Source: Brachyhypopomus gauderio (Eukaryota > Chordata > Actinopteri > Gymnotiformes > Hypopomidae). From it: 64,000 bases of DNA. Positions within the stretch are counted from its first letter, which is position 1, and the number at the start of each line of letters is the position of its first letter. Below, in pieces: positions 25,169-35,124 of this stretch. The translations under genes and the position numbers were made by a program. The notes beneath the pieces are model-generated. The model made no database searches. It was not told the DNA's origin and saw only the letters and a list, made by a program, of their open reading frames with translations. Location: the NCBI RefSeq assembly GCF_052324685.1, contig NC_135212.1, forward strand, positions 10,822,438 to 10,886,437. Direction: 5' to 3'.

Positions 25169-27653
25169 TGTGACGCTCGAGATATGAAGCACGACGAACG
25201 TCAACTGTGCAACACTGAACGTTTAATGAAAACAAACAAACACGTGAAGCTCCGTGCGGAGTGCAAACAGACAACACACCTCTCACACAGGCACGAAACT
25301 TTAGACAAAGACGAGCACAAGACACTGCGCGAACGCACATTAAATAGGTGAATAACACAAACCCTCGTGATCTCGAGACAAGGCACAGGTGCGACTACGA
25401 ACACGCTCACGAACAACCCACACCCACGGAAGTACATACATGGGCATAACGACACGCAGACGACATAGTGGCACGCCCACAGGGAAGGGTCCGGAGCTGT
25501 GACCGTGACAGAACCCTCCACCAGGGGCTCGCTACTCCCGGAGCTTCCCGCGTAGCTGGAAAAGCCCCGAACCAATACCAACGGGCAGGTCCGGAGCCGC
25601 CGGGTTCACGAGCCTCCGAGAGCCGTCTCCCCCGATGGTGGGAACCGCCGCGAACAGCTCTAGAACACCCTCCCTGGGAAGACAGGGGAGAATACGTTAA
25701 ACAATGGCACAGTCACAAACATGCACACAGGGACGCTGAACACAAAGGGCACAAATGGGAACAGTGGATTAGGGAGAAACACTGGGACTGACAAAAACAC
25801 CGGTACATAAACATTCATCATCGGAGCCAAGCTCCCCGCCTTAGGCAAAGCCTGCAGCGGAGAGAAAGCTCCGGGGACTGGAGGCGCTGCAGAAGGCGGG
25901 TCTCCCCCCGCCTGTGCTGCGTGCTCACCGCCAGGTGACGCACGACCGGCGGACGCGCCAGGAGCAGCGCGACTTGGAGACCGCTTGGGGGCAGCGCGAC
26001 TGGTGGCCGCGCGAGGCGCAGCGCGACTGGCGGCCGCGCGAGGCGCAGCGCGACTGGCGGCCGCGCGAGGCGCAGCGCGACTGGCGGCCGCGCGAGGCGC
26101 AGCGCGACCTGTTTCCCGCCTGGAGGCGGTGCGACCAGCGTGTCTCGCGGCAACTGTCCTCCCTGGTCCGCGGCTACCTCCTCCGGGAGTTCCGTAGGGG
26201 CTTGCCGCCCTATAAGCCTGCTGGCGCTCCTCCACCCTCTCTGGGAACCTCCCGTAGGAAGCCCTTCCTCTGCCAGGCCAGCCTCCCCTGGTTCCGGTAT
26301 CGGGGGTGGTGTCCATCGCCGGCTCCTCCTCCTCGGCCACGCTCCAGTCCATGGACCGTGTGGGGGTCTCACAGCGAGCGTGCTCCATGGGCTCCTCACC
26401 GCAGGAGTCTCCACTGTCTGACGTGGGCGGACTGTCCGGTCCGCTCCTACCCCCTTTGCATACGGTCGAGAGGGAACTCACCGACCGAAGACTCTCCCCC
26501 TCGCTCTCCTCGCTCTGCCCGTCGGTTCCCGACAGGGCTGGGTGCAGCGACGAAGGGGGACTGAAGTCTTCCCTCTCCTCGCCGTAGTCAGACGGTGGAG
26601 GACTGACGTCTCCCTCCCCGTAGTAGACCGTGCTCTTTGAGCACACTGACGGGGAATACTCCTCCACCTCGTAGTCCGTCCCCTCCGCCCCGCCTTCAAA
26701 CGGTGGGAGACTGCCCCCCTTCCCCCCGTAATACACAGTGCTCCTTGAGCAAACTGAGGGGGGATACTCCTCCTCCTCCGAGCCGTCCTCCTCGGACTCG
26801 TCCTCGGGAGGATTGGCACGTACCATCCCCGCATAGACGACCAGCGGGTCCTCCGTGCCTTCTCTGGTTTCGGCCAGGGGGTTGGTCTCGCGCGTCATCG
26901 CGCGGAGTCCCTCTCTCCACGCCGCCTGGAAAAACACCTCCTCTCTCCTCTCCTCGGCGCTCTCAGGAACTCGCTCGGGAGAGGGCGCGCGCCGGGGCAT
27001 GTTTCTCTCCACCTCCGAAACACAACCGCCCACAGCCCTTGGTGGTGGCTCTAGGGACGCGGTGGGGTGTTGGTCCTCCCATATACGCACCGCGGACTGA
27101 CGGAGGTGTTCGGCCATCTCCGCGTCTTCCGCACTCCGAGCGGCGCAGAGTATGTAAGCGCAGATGGGGCTCTGCATCATCTCCTGCTCGGAGATGGGGG
27201 CTTCGGGACGTCGGACTGGAGAAGAGCCATGGTGACGTCGGCTCTTTCTCCTACCTTTAGGCGCCCTGGTGGCATATCCAGGCATACCTTCTTTTATTTG
27301 GCTCGTCTTTCTGTGACGCTCGAGATATGAAGCACGACGAACGTCAACTGTGCAACACTGAACGTTTAATGAAAACAAACAAACACGTGAAGCTCCGTGC
27401 GGAGTGCAAACAGACAACACACCTCTCACACAGGCACGAAACTTTAGACAAAGACGAGCACAAGACACTGCGCGAACGCACATTAAATAGGTGAATAACA
27501 CAAACCCTCGTGATCTCGAGACAAGGCACAGGTGCGACTACGAACACGCTCACGAACAACCCACACCCACGGAAGTACATACATGGGCATAACGACACGC
27601 AGACGACATAGTGGCACGCCCACAGGGAAGGGTCCGGAGCTGTGACCGTGACA
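25169..27653 (-). mobile_element. non-autonomous LTR retrotransposon with unknown ORF (2.5 kb)
   Basis: Two 342-bp direct repeats (25169-25510 and 27312-27653) that look identical by eye start TGTCACGG and end TCACA when read on the minus strand, the polarity of LTRs. Perfect 5-bp target duplications taagg lie at 25164-25168 and 27654-27658. On the minus strand the LTR has a TATA-like tatttaatg and an attaaa poly(A) signal. A purine-rich ggtggagggttc precedes the 3' LTR. The internal region holds one long minus-strand ORF and no recognisable protease, reverse transcriptase or integrase, so replication must depend on enzymes supplied in trans. The tRNA primer site is not obvious. Identical LTRs mean a recent insertion. 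Confidence 0.9.
25660..27285 (-). CDS. orphan ORF of the non-autonomous LTR element (541 aa)
   Basis: I do not recognise this protein. The frame stays open from 27501, but the first internal ATG (27285, MPGYATRAPKGRRKSRRHH) just inside the 5' LTR is the sensible start; the stop is at 25660-25662. An N-terminal basic patch is followed by a possibly folded segment (SEQEMMQSPICAYILCAARS, then EMAEHLRQSAVRIW). A long acidic, Ser/Pro-rich region carries three variants of the phrase SVCSRSTVYYGG. After it comes an Arg-rich section with four copies of a 9-residue repeat, RAAPRAAAS (27-bp DNA unit, about 26000-26110). The C-terminus, inside and past PVFLSVPVFL, is hydrophobic and Phe/Val/Pro-rich. 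The composition suggests a disordered, nucleic-acid-binding, gag-like protein, but this is inference. The open frames on the opposite strand are shadows of its GC-rich codons. Confidence 0.65.
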   Translation of the reverse strand: MPGYATRAPKGRRKSRRHHGSSPVRRPEAPISEQEMMQSPICAYILCAARSAEDAEMAEHLRQSAVRIWEDQHPTASLEPPPRAVGGCVSEVERNMPRRAPSPERVPESAEERREEVFFQAAWREGLRAMTRETNPLAETREGTEDPLVVYAGMVRANPPEDESEEDGSEEEEYPPSVCSRSTVYYGGKGGSLPPFEGGAEGTDYEVEEYSPSVCSKSTVYYGEGDVSPPPSDYGEEREDFSPPSSLHPALSGTDGQSEESEGESLRSVSSLSTVCKGGRSGPDSPPTSDSGDSCGEEPMEHARCETPTRSMDWSVAEEEEPAMDTTPDTGTRGGWPGRGRASYGRFPERVEERQQAYRAASPYGTPGGGSRGPGRTVAARHAGRTASRRETGRAAPRAAASRAAPRAAASRAAPRAAASRAAPRAATSRAAPKRSPSRAAPGASAGRASPGGEHAAQAGGDPPSAAPPVPGAFSPLQALPKAGSLAPMMNVYVPVFLSVPVFLPNPLFPFVPFVFSVPVCMFVTVPLFNVFSPVFPGRVF

Positions 27654-28033
27654 TAAGGTATTCAAACCAAGGGCTAATATTTGTCCCCCGTACAAACTTA
27701 AAATCAAAGGGGACCGGGCCTTTAGTAGTCTACGCTCCAAAATTATGGAACAGTCTCCCTACTGAGATCAGACTATCTGACTAATTTCAGGTCTTTAAAA
27801 AGCAATTGAAGACGTATTTTTATTCTCTTGCTTTGAAATAGTTTATTGTATCGATATAGTAGGTGTGTATTTGAGTATTTATGTAATTTTTACTTAATTT
27901 TATTTTATTACAAAAGTCAATTATTTATTGTTGTACTAAAATGTAGTTTAAACTTTGTACCATGTTTTACTTTTTATGGATTCTGTAAAGCAGAAAGTGC
28001 TATATAAATAAAGCTTTACTTAATTACTTACTT
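27654..28033 (+). pseudogene. L2-type LINE, 3' end
   Basis: The degraded C-terminal coding end (KLKIKGDRAFSSLRSKIMEQ) is followed by an AT-rich 3' UTR, then gctatataaataaagcttta and an acttacttac tail, the simple-repeat terminus typical of L2 elements. Tc1 sequence resumes at about 28034. Confidence 0.8.
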
Positions 28034-28039
28034 ACGAAG

Positions 28040-28310
28040 TTGAAGTTATGCCGGGGATGGATATTTCAGCAAGACAATGATCCAAAACACTGCTCCAAGT
28101 CTACTCAGGAATTCATGCACAGGAACAATTACAATGTTCTGGAATGGCCATCCCAGTCCCCAAACCTAAATATCATTGAACATCTGTGGGATGATTTGAA
28201 GCGGGCTGTCCATGCTCGGCGACCAACAAACTTAACTGAACTGGAATTGTTTTGTAAAGAGAAATGGTCAAAAATACCTTCATCCAGGATCCAGGAACTC
28301 ATTAACACCT
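28040..28310 (+). pseudogene. Tc1 transposase, C-terminal part
   Basis: Reads WIFQQDNDPKHCSKSTQEFM, then VLEWPSQSPNLNIIEHLWDD and LKRAVHARRPTNLTELELF. Counting from the Asp of QQD to the Glu of NIIE gives 34 intervening residues, the DD34E spacing of Tc1 transposases. The middle of the protein, roughly 80 codons between WTDKS at 17060 and this segment, is missing, so the LINE insertion was accompanied or followed by a deletion. Confidence 0.85.
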
Positions 28311-28689
28311 ACAGGAAGCGACTCCTTTTGCAAAAGGAGGATCTACTATATATTAATGTCACTTTTCTGTTGAGGTGCCCATACTTTTGCCCCTGTCAAA
28401 TTTAGTTTTAATGCATATTGCACATTTTCTGTTAGTACAGTAAACCTCATTTCTATCCTGAAATATTACTGTGTCCATCAGTTACTAGATATATCAAACT
28501 GAAATAGCTTGTTACAAAAACCCTAATTAAGATGATTTAATTAAAATGATTAAGATTATTAGGGGTGCCCAAACTTTTTCATATGACTGTAGGTGTACCT
28601 AGAGGTGAACTATACAGGATTATGTATTACAGGTGGTTAGATATCGTAATGAAGCAATACAAATGTTCTAAATGACAGAATTGCAACAT

Positions 28690-30588
28690 AAAAAATTCCT
28701 GAGTGTGACAGCCAAGGGTCTGAATTAATCCCTCCATTGATGTTCTGAAAACGGCTACACAGTCTACCTGTGATGATTTTCTTAGACATTTTAAAAACAA
28801 TATAGACTCCATTAAGCAGGACATTGCTAGTACATATAATACTGTACAATAACATCTGCTGTTATTAACCATTTTGAGTTGATATATCTACCCATCTCAC
28901 TGAAGTGGTTCAACAAATGAAATCCACAAACTGTCCTCTGGACATCATTCTTTCTAAGATGTTCAAGCAGTCCTTTGACACTATTGGTCCCTGTCTTTTG
29001 ACATTTATTAATAGCTGTCTAAGTTCAGGATTTGTCCCGTCCGTCTTTAAACACGCTGTGGTCAGGCCACTTCTTAAAAAAAACAGGTCTAGATCCTACA
29101 GTTCTTTCTAACTTCAGGCCAATTTCTCATCTATCATTCTTATCTAAAGTTCTGGAAAGGGTTGTTTTTATTCAGTTGCAATCTTTTCTAGAATCTCATA
29201 ATTTGTTTGAAAAATTCCAGTCTGGTTTTAGATCTCATCATAGTGTTGAATCTGCACTACTTAAAGTACAAAATGATGTTCTTTTGTCCCTTGATACCAG
29301 TTCTGCTGGTCATGTTAGACCTCTTAGCAGCTTTTGACACTGTGGACCATCAGATACTTATTACTCGTCTGACCACCATATCGGCCTCCAGGGAGTTGTT
29401 CTTAAGTGGTTTAAGTCCTATCTAAAAGACAGAACATTCTCTGTAATGATAGGTGATCTTTCTTCCACTTCTGCGATTCCTTTGACCTCTGGTGTTCAGC
29501 AGAGATCCATTCTGGGGCCTGTACTTTTCTCACTTTACATGCTGCCACTAGGATCTATCATTGCACGTCATAACCTGTCTTTCCATTTGTATGCAGATGA
29601 TTTACAAATCTATCTGCCTGTTGCTGCAAAATCAGCACTCAGTCTTAATTCTGTTATCAGCTGCTTAAATGACATTAAGCATTGGTTGTCTCAAATTTTT
29701 CTCCATTTGAATAATGACAAAACTTAATGGATTTTGTTTGACACTAACAGGAATCCATGTAACAATTATTTCAGTTCAAGTATTTCGCTCCCCCACCTTA
29801 ACCAGGTGGTAAAAAATCTACGAGTGAAGCTTGACAGTAATTTAAAACTTGATAAACAGATTGATTCAGTTGTGAAAACATCAGCCCCGTTTGCTCTCTG
29901 AAGTAAAGCCTTTCCTCAGCCATACTGATTTGGAGAAAGCCATCCATGCATTTGTGAGCTCTAGACTCGACTATTTTAACACTCTATATGTTGGAATTAA
30001 TCAGTCTTCCATCTCTCGTTTACAGCTTGTTCAAAACTCTGCCACTCGTTTATTGACATGTAAATCTGAGCACATTACACCTGTTTTTTCATCTTTACAC
30101 TGGCTCCCGGTTCAGTTTAGAATACAGTTTAAACTGCTGGTCTTTGTTTTTAAAGCTTTGAATGACCTTGCACCACCCTACATCACAGAACTACAAATCC
30201 ATCAGCCCAGCAGAGTCTTACAGTCAGCTGGCCAATACCTACTCAAAGTGCCAAAATCTAGATGCAAGCACTGGGGGGATCGTTCCTTCTCTGTTGCTGG
30301 TCCAATGGCCTGGAACTGTCTTCCCTTAGAGTTGCATTCCATCTCTGACCTGACCTTTGACGTATAATTCTTGGCACTTTAAATTACTTCTACTTTTATT
30401 TTAAATGGTTGTATGATATTGTTTTATTTGTTTTGTTTGATTAAGCACTTAATTTTTGACATTGCAAATTTCTACTTTTACCTTAAATGGTTTTATGATA
30501 TTGTTTTATTTGTTTTGTTAAGCACTTTGGTCAATGCAAGGTAATGAAGGAATGGAAGGAGCTATATAAATTAATTTTGATTTGATTG
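28690..30588 (+). pseudogene. second L2-type LINE, 5'-truncated and frameshifted
   Basis: Fragments in alternating frames follow the order of an L2 reverse transcriptase. They are CDDFLRHFKNNIDSIKQDIA (about 28765), DIILSKMFKQSFDTIGPCLL, NFRPISHLSFLSKVLERVVF, LLAAFDTVDHQILITRL, SFHLYADDLQIYLPV (the YADD box), then FVSSRLDYFNTLYVGINQSS and ITPVFSSLHWLPVQFRIQFK. The 3' end is gagctatataaattaatttt with a (TTTGA)n-like tail. It lies immediately right of the Tc1 terminus but outside it. Confidence 0.85.
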
Positions 30589-30589
30589 A

Positions 30590-30806
30590 ACATGAAGAGA
30601 CACAGACACACTCAGGGAGAATTTGTCAGGGACTGCCAATTTACCTAACCTCTATGTCTTTGGACTGTGGGACGAAACCAGAGCCCCCGGAGGAAACCCA
30701 CGCAGACATGGGGAGAACATGGACACTCCACTCAGATAGGGATTTGAACCCAAGACCCCAGTGCTGAGAGGCAAACATGCTAATCATCAAGCCACCGTGT
30801 TGCCCA
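30590..30806 (-). mobile_element. tRNA-derived SINE
   Basis: On the minus strand the head reads gggcaacacggtggcttgat with a box A-like element, and gggttcaaatcc matches box B of the RNA polymerase III promoter. The body has the widespread fish phrases catgttctccccatgtctgc and gggtttcctccgggggctc. It does not share its tail with the other SINE type in this window. Confidence 0.75.
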
Positions 30807-30944
30807 TATACCATATAATAAAATATTCCATGTTAAAAGGAATATGCAGAGGTAGAAAACACCATGCTATTTTCCCTTACTCTGATGACACATCAGCTGT
30901 GTGTAACTGGCACGGCGGCTGCTTAGGTTAGAACAGGAAAACTG

Positions 30945-30967
30945 CCCCCCCCCCCCCCCCCCCCCCC
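30945..30967. repeat. poly-C tract
   Basis: A run of 23 C, one of several G/C homopolymers in the window. Confidence 0.9.
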
Positions 30968-32850
30968 GGTTCTCAGTGTGCCCAGACATGCTGTGATTAA
31001 GATAAATATATGATACCGACCCGAGGACTGCCCTCTCTCCTCAGAATTCTTGTTCTAGACAAGACTCTCATGCTTATTTTACTTTTAAATACATTTCTCT
31101 TTTAACCATGTCTGAGTCCTCATCTATTTCACGACATTTCGATCTCTGTTTCTGTCCCTGGACTGTTACAGCTGGTAAGGAAGTAATAAACGGATGTAAT
31201 GATTTTATGATAAATATAATATCATAAAGCACAGTGTGGACTGACGGACAGACACACATACGCAGCTTTGTTGACTAGATAGACAACGCTTTTTTGGCGG
31301 GTGGAAAACAAGCTGGAGCGAGTCCAGATCAGTCCAGCGCAAACCTCTGATGTGCAACACGTCGTTTACTGTCTCTTACTGAATCTTAAAAACACCACAA
31401 GGAGTAAATTGACTCACCGAAGAGGAGCCGATCCCGTGCACCGCCAAAACTCTTCCTCTGTCCGCCGGTGGTTTCAAACACCGCAGTCAAGTGACCAGTG
31501 GAGCGTAATGTGATTGGTTGGATGTTGCATCGATTGGAGACTTGAATCGATTGCTCATCCTTTGTGTCCCGGATATTTACTCTGAATATCTTTGAACTCA
31601 TATTTTTGCACGCAAATTTTTGCACGCGTACTTTGTGAGCCAAATTTGGCCAATCAAATTCGAGCAACTTGAAAAAATATCTTTTGAATTTTTTAACGCT
31701 TGAATTTTTTTTCATTGTATTTTATTAACCATGAATAATAAAAGTGAAAGCGTGTTCTGGAAAATTCAAGCATTAAACTCAAAAGCAACAAAATTCAGAT
31801 GCATAATTTCAGTGCAAAAAAAATTCAGAGCTTCAAATTCAAGGGCAAAAAAAATTCAGTGCTTTATATTCAAATTCAAAATGCGATGACAGTTTTTCTT
31901 CCATATGAGTGTCAGTTCTCGCGAGATTAGTGCTGACAGGCGTTCCTACCAAAAAAGTGAAGACTTTGTGTAAAATATAAGGGGTCCTGGACCTTGGTTG
32001 GGCTGGTGGGAATGCTCGCAGCAATCAGCTGAAATGTTTCGGTGTGCAAACGGGGGGCGTCAGTTCCACTTGTAGTTTCTCTTCAACTTATTCTGACGTG
32101 ATGGGGAGACGAGGGTCCTTCCTTAATTACACAGCGTGCGTTTTAAGCATAACATAACATAGTTGAGAAAGGCCTATATAACATGCATGGTTTGACTTAG
32201 AAACCCATGTTAGAAAGCAAATGTAGATATAGCTCATAATATGGTATTAAGTGTATTACACACCCCTCACTCCAAAGAGGGTGTGACATGGCGCAAGGTG
32301 TGTGGGCGGGTTAAATGTGTTGCATGGCCCATACTTGTATTGTACATTTGTATTGTCATTGCAAAAAAAAAGAATGTAAACCCAATTATGTTGCGAATTG
32401 ATAATGAATTATTATTACTTTCAATGCTATAATGCTAGCTGTTAGTAGGTGTTGGTAACGAAATTTAAGCCAGTCTGTGTTCACCATTAACTTGAAAAAG
32501 ACCTTTTTTTTTTTTTTTAGATGGTCATGTACTAGGAAGTTGAACATTTATTGTTCAAGCCGCTGGAGCAGGTTAAGCTCGAGTTGTCCGATAAAGTTAC
32601 CCAAGTTGGGAAAGTAATTAACCCACATGCATATTAAGAACCCAGAAAACGACAAGTAACATATTGCTAATCTGATTTTTACATATTCAACACAGTCCAA
32701 ATACGATGGACACACCCCTGTCAATGCCGTCTAGAAACGTGACTGTTTTCAAAATATGCTTAAATATGTTTTACAGTTTGTTTTAGCACCCTTTATGTGG
32801 GATTCTGAGAATTGTAAAACCGCTAATGAGTGATTGAAAGGTCTTCATAT
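30968..32850. other. unassigned sequence upstream of the unknown locus
   Basis: No gene could be supported. About 31600-31900 is built of imperfect repeats of aaattcaR and is probably repeat-derived. A T run lies near 32505-32518. Confidence 0.4.
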
Positions 32851-32859
32851 TCTCTTCAG

Positions 32860-35124
32860 ACTAATAAAGCTGGGCCAGCAGATGATCTTCCTGCTGATGA
32901 CTGTGATGTGTCTGTCTCCAGCATGAAAAGCAAGAAGACAAAGAAAGCCCAAAGCAGATGGTTTTCAGGTAAGATTTAGTGTGCTAATATGTTACCAAAT
33001 ATGTGACGCATTATACAGTTATTTATTCACAACAGTGGTATTTTCCATAACTGATGTTTTAGTGACATTTGCTTATGTGCCTCATAGAAGATGAAATTAA
33101 ATATTTCTTTCCCCTTTCCCCTGAGGAGGCAGTGATGGAGGATCTCAACACGCCTCCATGTGGGTGAAGTGGAGTCTCATCCACCCCTGAGACTGATGCT
33201 GCAGTTGTAACTGAAGAGTAAGTTCTCACTCTCCACACATCACCTACTCAACCTTTACACACATGTGCTGGAATATTCAACTGGGTGACAATTTAACACT
33301 TAAAAAAAATTTCAGACAGTGGCAAGAGCTGAGGAACACACTGCCAAGCAATGTGAGTCTGTTTGTCTGTGTATTCATTAATAGAACAAAACTCAGTGTG
33401 CATCACTGTAACACTGATCATTTCAAGGATCTGTTCGTTCAGTGTAGTTTAGAGAGCTGTGTAACGTTTTAACTACAGGGACCTCTAGACTTTTGGTTCT
33501 TGACTGCAAAATTAGGGTTTGTATGAATTACCATAGCAACAAGAGCCTTTGGTCATGTGTGTTCAGAGCTTTATAACAGTACATGATAATCAGCTTAAGT
33601 TTGAAAAATCATGTTTCAGTCATTAAGTAATAATTTAAAATCATTAGGCTTTTAATAATTAAGGATCCTGATGACCTTTTTACACTTCAACCTAAACTAG
33701 ATGAGAATGGAGGATTTCATTGAAGTGCTGGAAAAAATGTCTGGATGGGTCAAAGTAGCTGTGAAGGAGGTGGTTGTTCCAGCTCTTGAGACAGACCTGT
33801 TAGGGGTGAGGTCCACAGATGGAGTCTCCATCTCCAGCATCCCCCGTGAGGTGGGGTGTGGAGAGATGTGTGATTCTCCCTCTCAGGTGACCTGCAGCCA
33901 GGGACATGTTGAGGAGAGCCGACATAATCGTCTCTCTCTTCTGTTAATGTCCAATTCCTCGTGCAGGTGAGTCACTACTCAGTCTGAAGGTTGGTGATGA
34001 GTATTCATCTGGAGTATTGACAGGCTGAGTTATTTACTAAGTTAAATGTAGACACATTGACTCAAAGTCCACAAGCACTGAGTTGAACAGTTTTGGCTTG
34101 ATTTATAATCCAGCTGGTGATGTCTGTATGTATTGTGTAGTTTATGGGGAAACGTTCCTTTCAGCAGGTTTGATGTAGCCGCATGAAGCAGCACAGCACC
34201 TCTGCCAGAGCCTCTCAGGACCATGTTTGGCATCTCGGATGACAAGATCTTCAGCCTGATCTACGGAGAGGTCATGAGGGTCATTCTGAATATGTTACCA
34301 CCTGAAATAAAACATCGTCTCAGCGTGAAGGCAACTGTCAACTTCATGTCGGGCAGTCATGGCCTGGTGGTTAGGGAACTGGTCTTGTGACCGGAGGGTC
34401 GTGGGTTCGATTCCCAGACCTGAGGCCATGACTGAGGTGCTCCTGAGCAAGGCCCTTAACCCTCAATTGCTCACTTGGATAAAAATGTAAGTCGCTCTGG
34501 ATAAGGGCGTCTGCCAAATGCCGTAAATGTCTGCTATTGTGGGAGACTCCCTAAAGCAGGTGAAGGACAAAAATGTTTTATTTAATCTATTCTATTTTTA
34601 CTATTATTATTCATGATTTCCTCCATATTTGTTGTTTTTAAATCCAGTGATCAGTGACTACAATCTTGTTTACTACTCACACGTTATTACTCTAGATCAA
34701 CTTGTCTCTTCTGGATCTTTATTACGCTGCTGACATCTACGAAAGGTTTAGACTGCCTGGAAGATCCATTGAGGACGTTGCCCAATATATGATGCTCACC
34801 GTTATGATCAGCATGGAGGATTTTCTGGACTTCTGCATGTTCACTAGCTGGTTAAGTGACAAGCGAGGTTTTCTTACTGACATCCATGATGAGCTGGATG
34901 AGTTGCTGCCTTCTGTCACAATGGCAACAGTAGGAGCAACAGTTGAGAACATGTTGAGGATCTGCAGTGAGGAAACATCAGGCGATGTTGCTGGAGACGT
35001 CTCAGACAGACCCCTGTGGCACTACAGCCCTACAGCCCTTACAGGCTGTGTCTCAACACATCACCTCTGCATGATAATCATCACCTCTCCGATAATGTAT
35101 AAGACCACATTATTATTTATTTAA
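32860..35124 (+). pseudogene. decayed multi-exon coding locus, family unknown
   Basis: Six stretches have GT-AG borders and consistent phases: 32860-32968, 33088-33217, 33316-33352, 33701-33966, 34165-34559 (with a SINE at 34351-34526) and 34696-35124 (terminal, stop included). Joined in phase they give a Lys-rich start (SSMKSKKTKKAQSRWFS), an acidic part (EDEIKYFFPLSPEEAVMEDL), a helical part (MEDFIEVLEKMSGWVKVAVK), then ISDDKIFSLIYGEVMRVILN and a larger helical end (LLDLYYAADIYERFRLPGRS ... SDKRGFLTDIHDELDELLPS). In-frame TGA codons interrupt exon 2 (33165-33167) and exon 5 (34184-34186), and the frame is open on both sides of each. I do not recognise the family. The best reading is a pseudogene of a fish gene, or a fragment from a multicopy family. 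The first exon of the real gene is probably missing. Confidence 0.5.
34351..34526 (+). mobile_element. tRNA-derived SINE inserted in an exon
   Basis: The head gggcagtcatggcctggtgg has box A, and gggttcgattccc is a clear box B. The tail is gctctggataagggcgtctg followed by ccaaatgccgtaa, shared with the L2 LINE at 53.1-55.0 kb. The pentamer atgtc occurs just before it (34346-34350) and just after it (34527-34531), a short target duplication. Taking out the SINE and one atgtc joins the exon in frame. Confidence 0.85.

Larger units (their letters stand above)
16213..28589 (+). mobile_element. Tc1-like transposon split by nested insertions
   Basis: The left end begins cagtcatatgaaaaagtttg and the right end is its exact complement (caaactttttcatatgactg), each flanked by TA (16211-16212 and 28590-28591), the Tc1/mariner target. 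The match at the ends runs about 29 bp. A second inverted match lies further in (about 16340-16425 against 28376-28460, built on 'gcacattttctgttagta'), so the inverted ends reach roughly 200 bp. Only about 1.4 kb of the 12.4 kb is Tc1 sequence; the rest is an L2-type LINE and three elements inside it. The transposase is interrupted and frameshifted. Confidence 0.9.

Noticed and set aside
25914..27260. Plus-strand open frames of about 200 codons inside the LTR element
   Set aside because: They run antisense to the 541-aa ORF in the opposite sense to the LTR signals, and reflect GC-rich codon bias, not separate genes.
27286..27501. N-terminal extension of the orphan ORF into the LTR (72 codons)
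   Set aside because: It lies mostly in the LTR and the same peptide is produced from the other LTR copy. The ATG at 27285 just inside the element is a better start.
33165..34186. Selenoprotein interpretation of the two TGA codons
   Set aside because: No Cys-homologous context or SECIS-like hairpin was seen. Simple pseudogene decay, together with the SINE in an exon, explains the data better.
34351..34430. tRNA gene
   Set aside because: Box A and box B are present, but the sequence continues into a SINE body and tail and does not close a tRNA acceptor stem.
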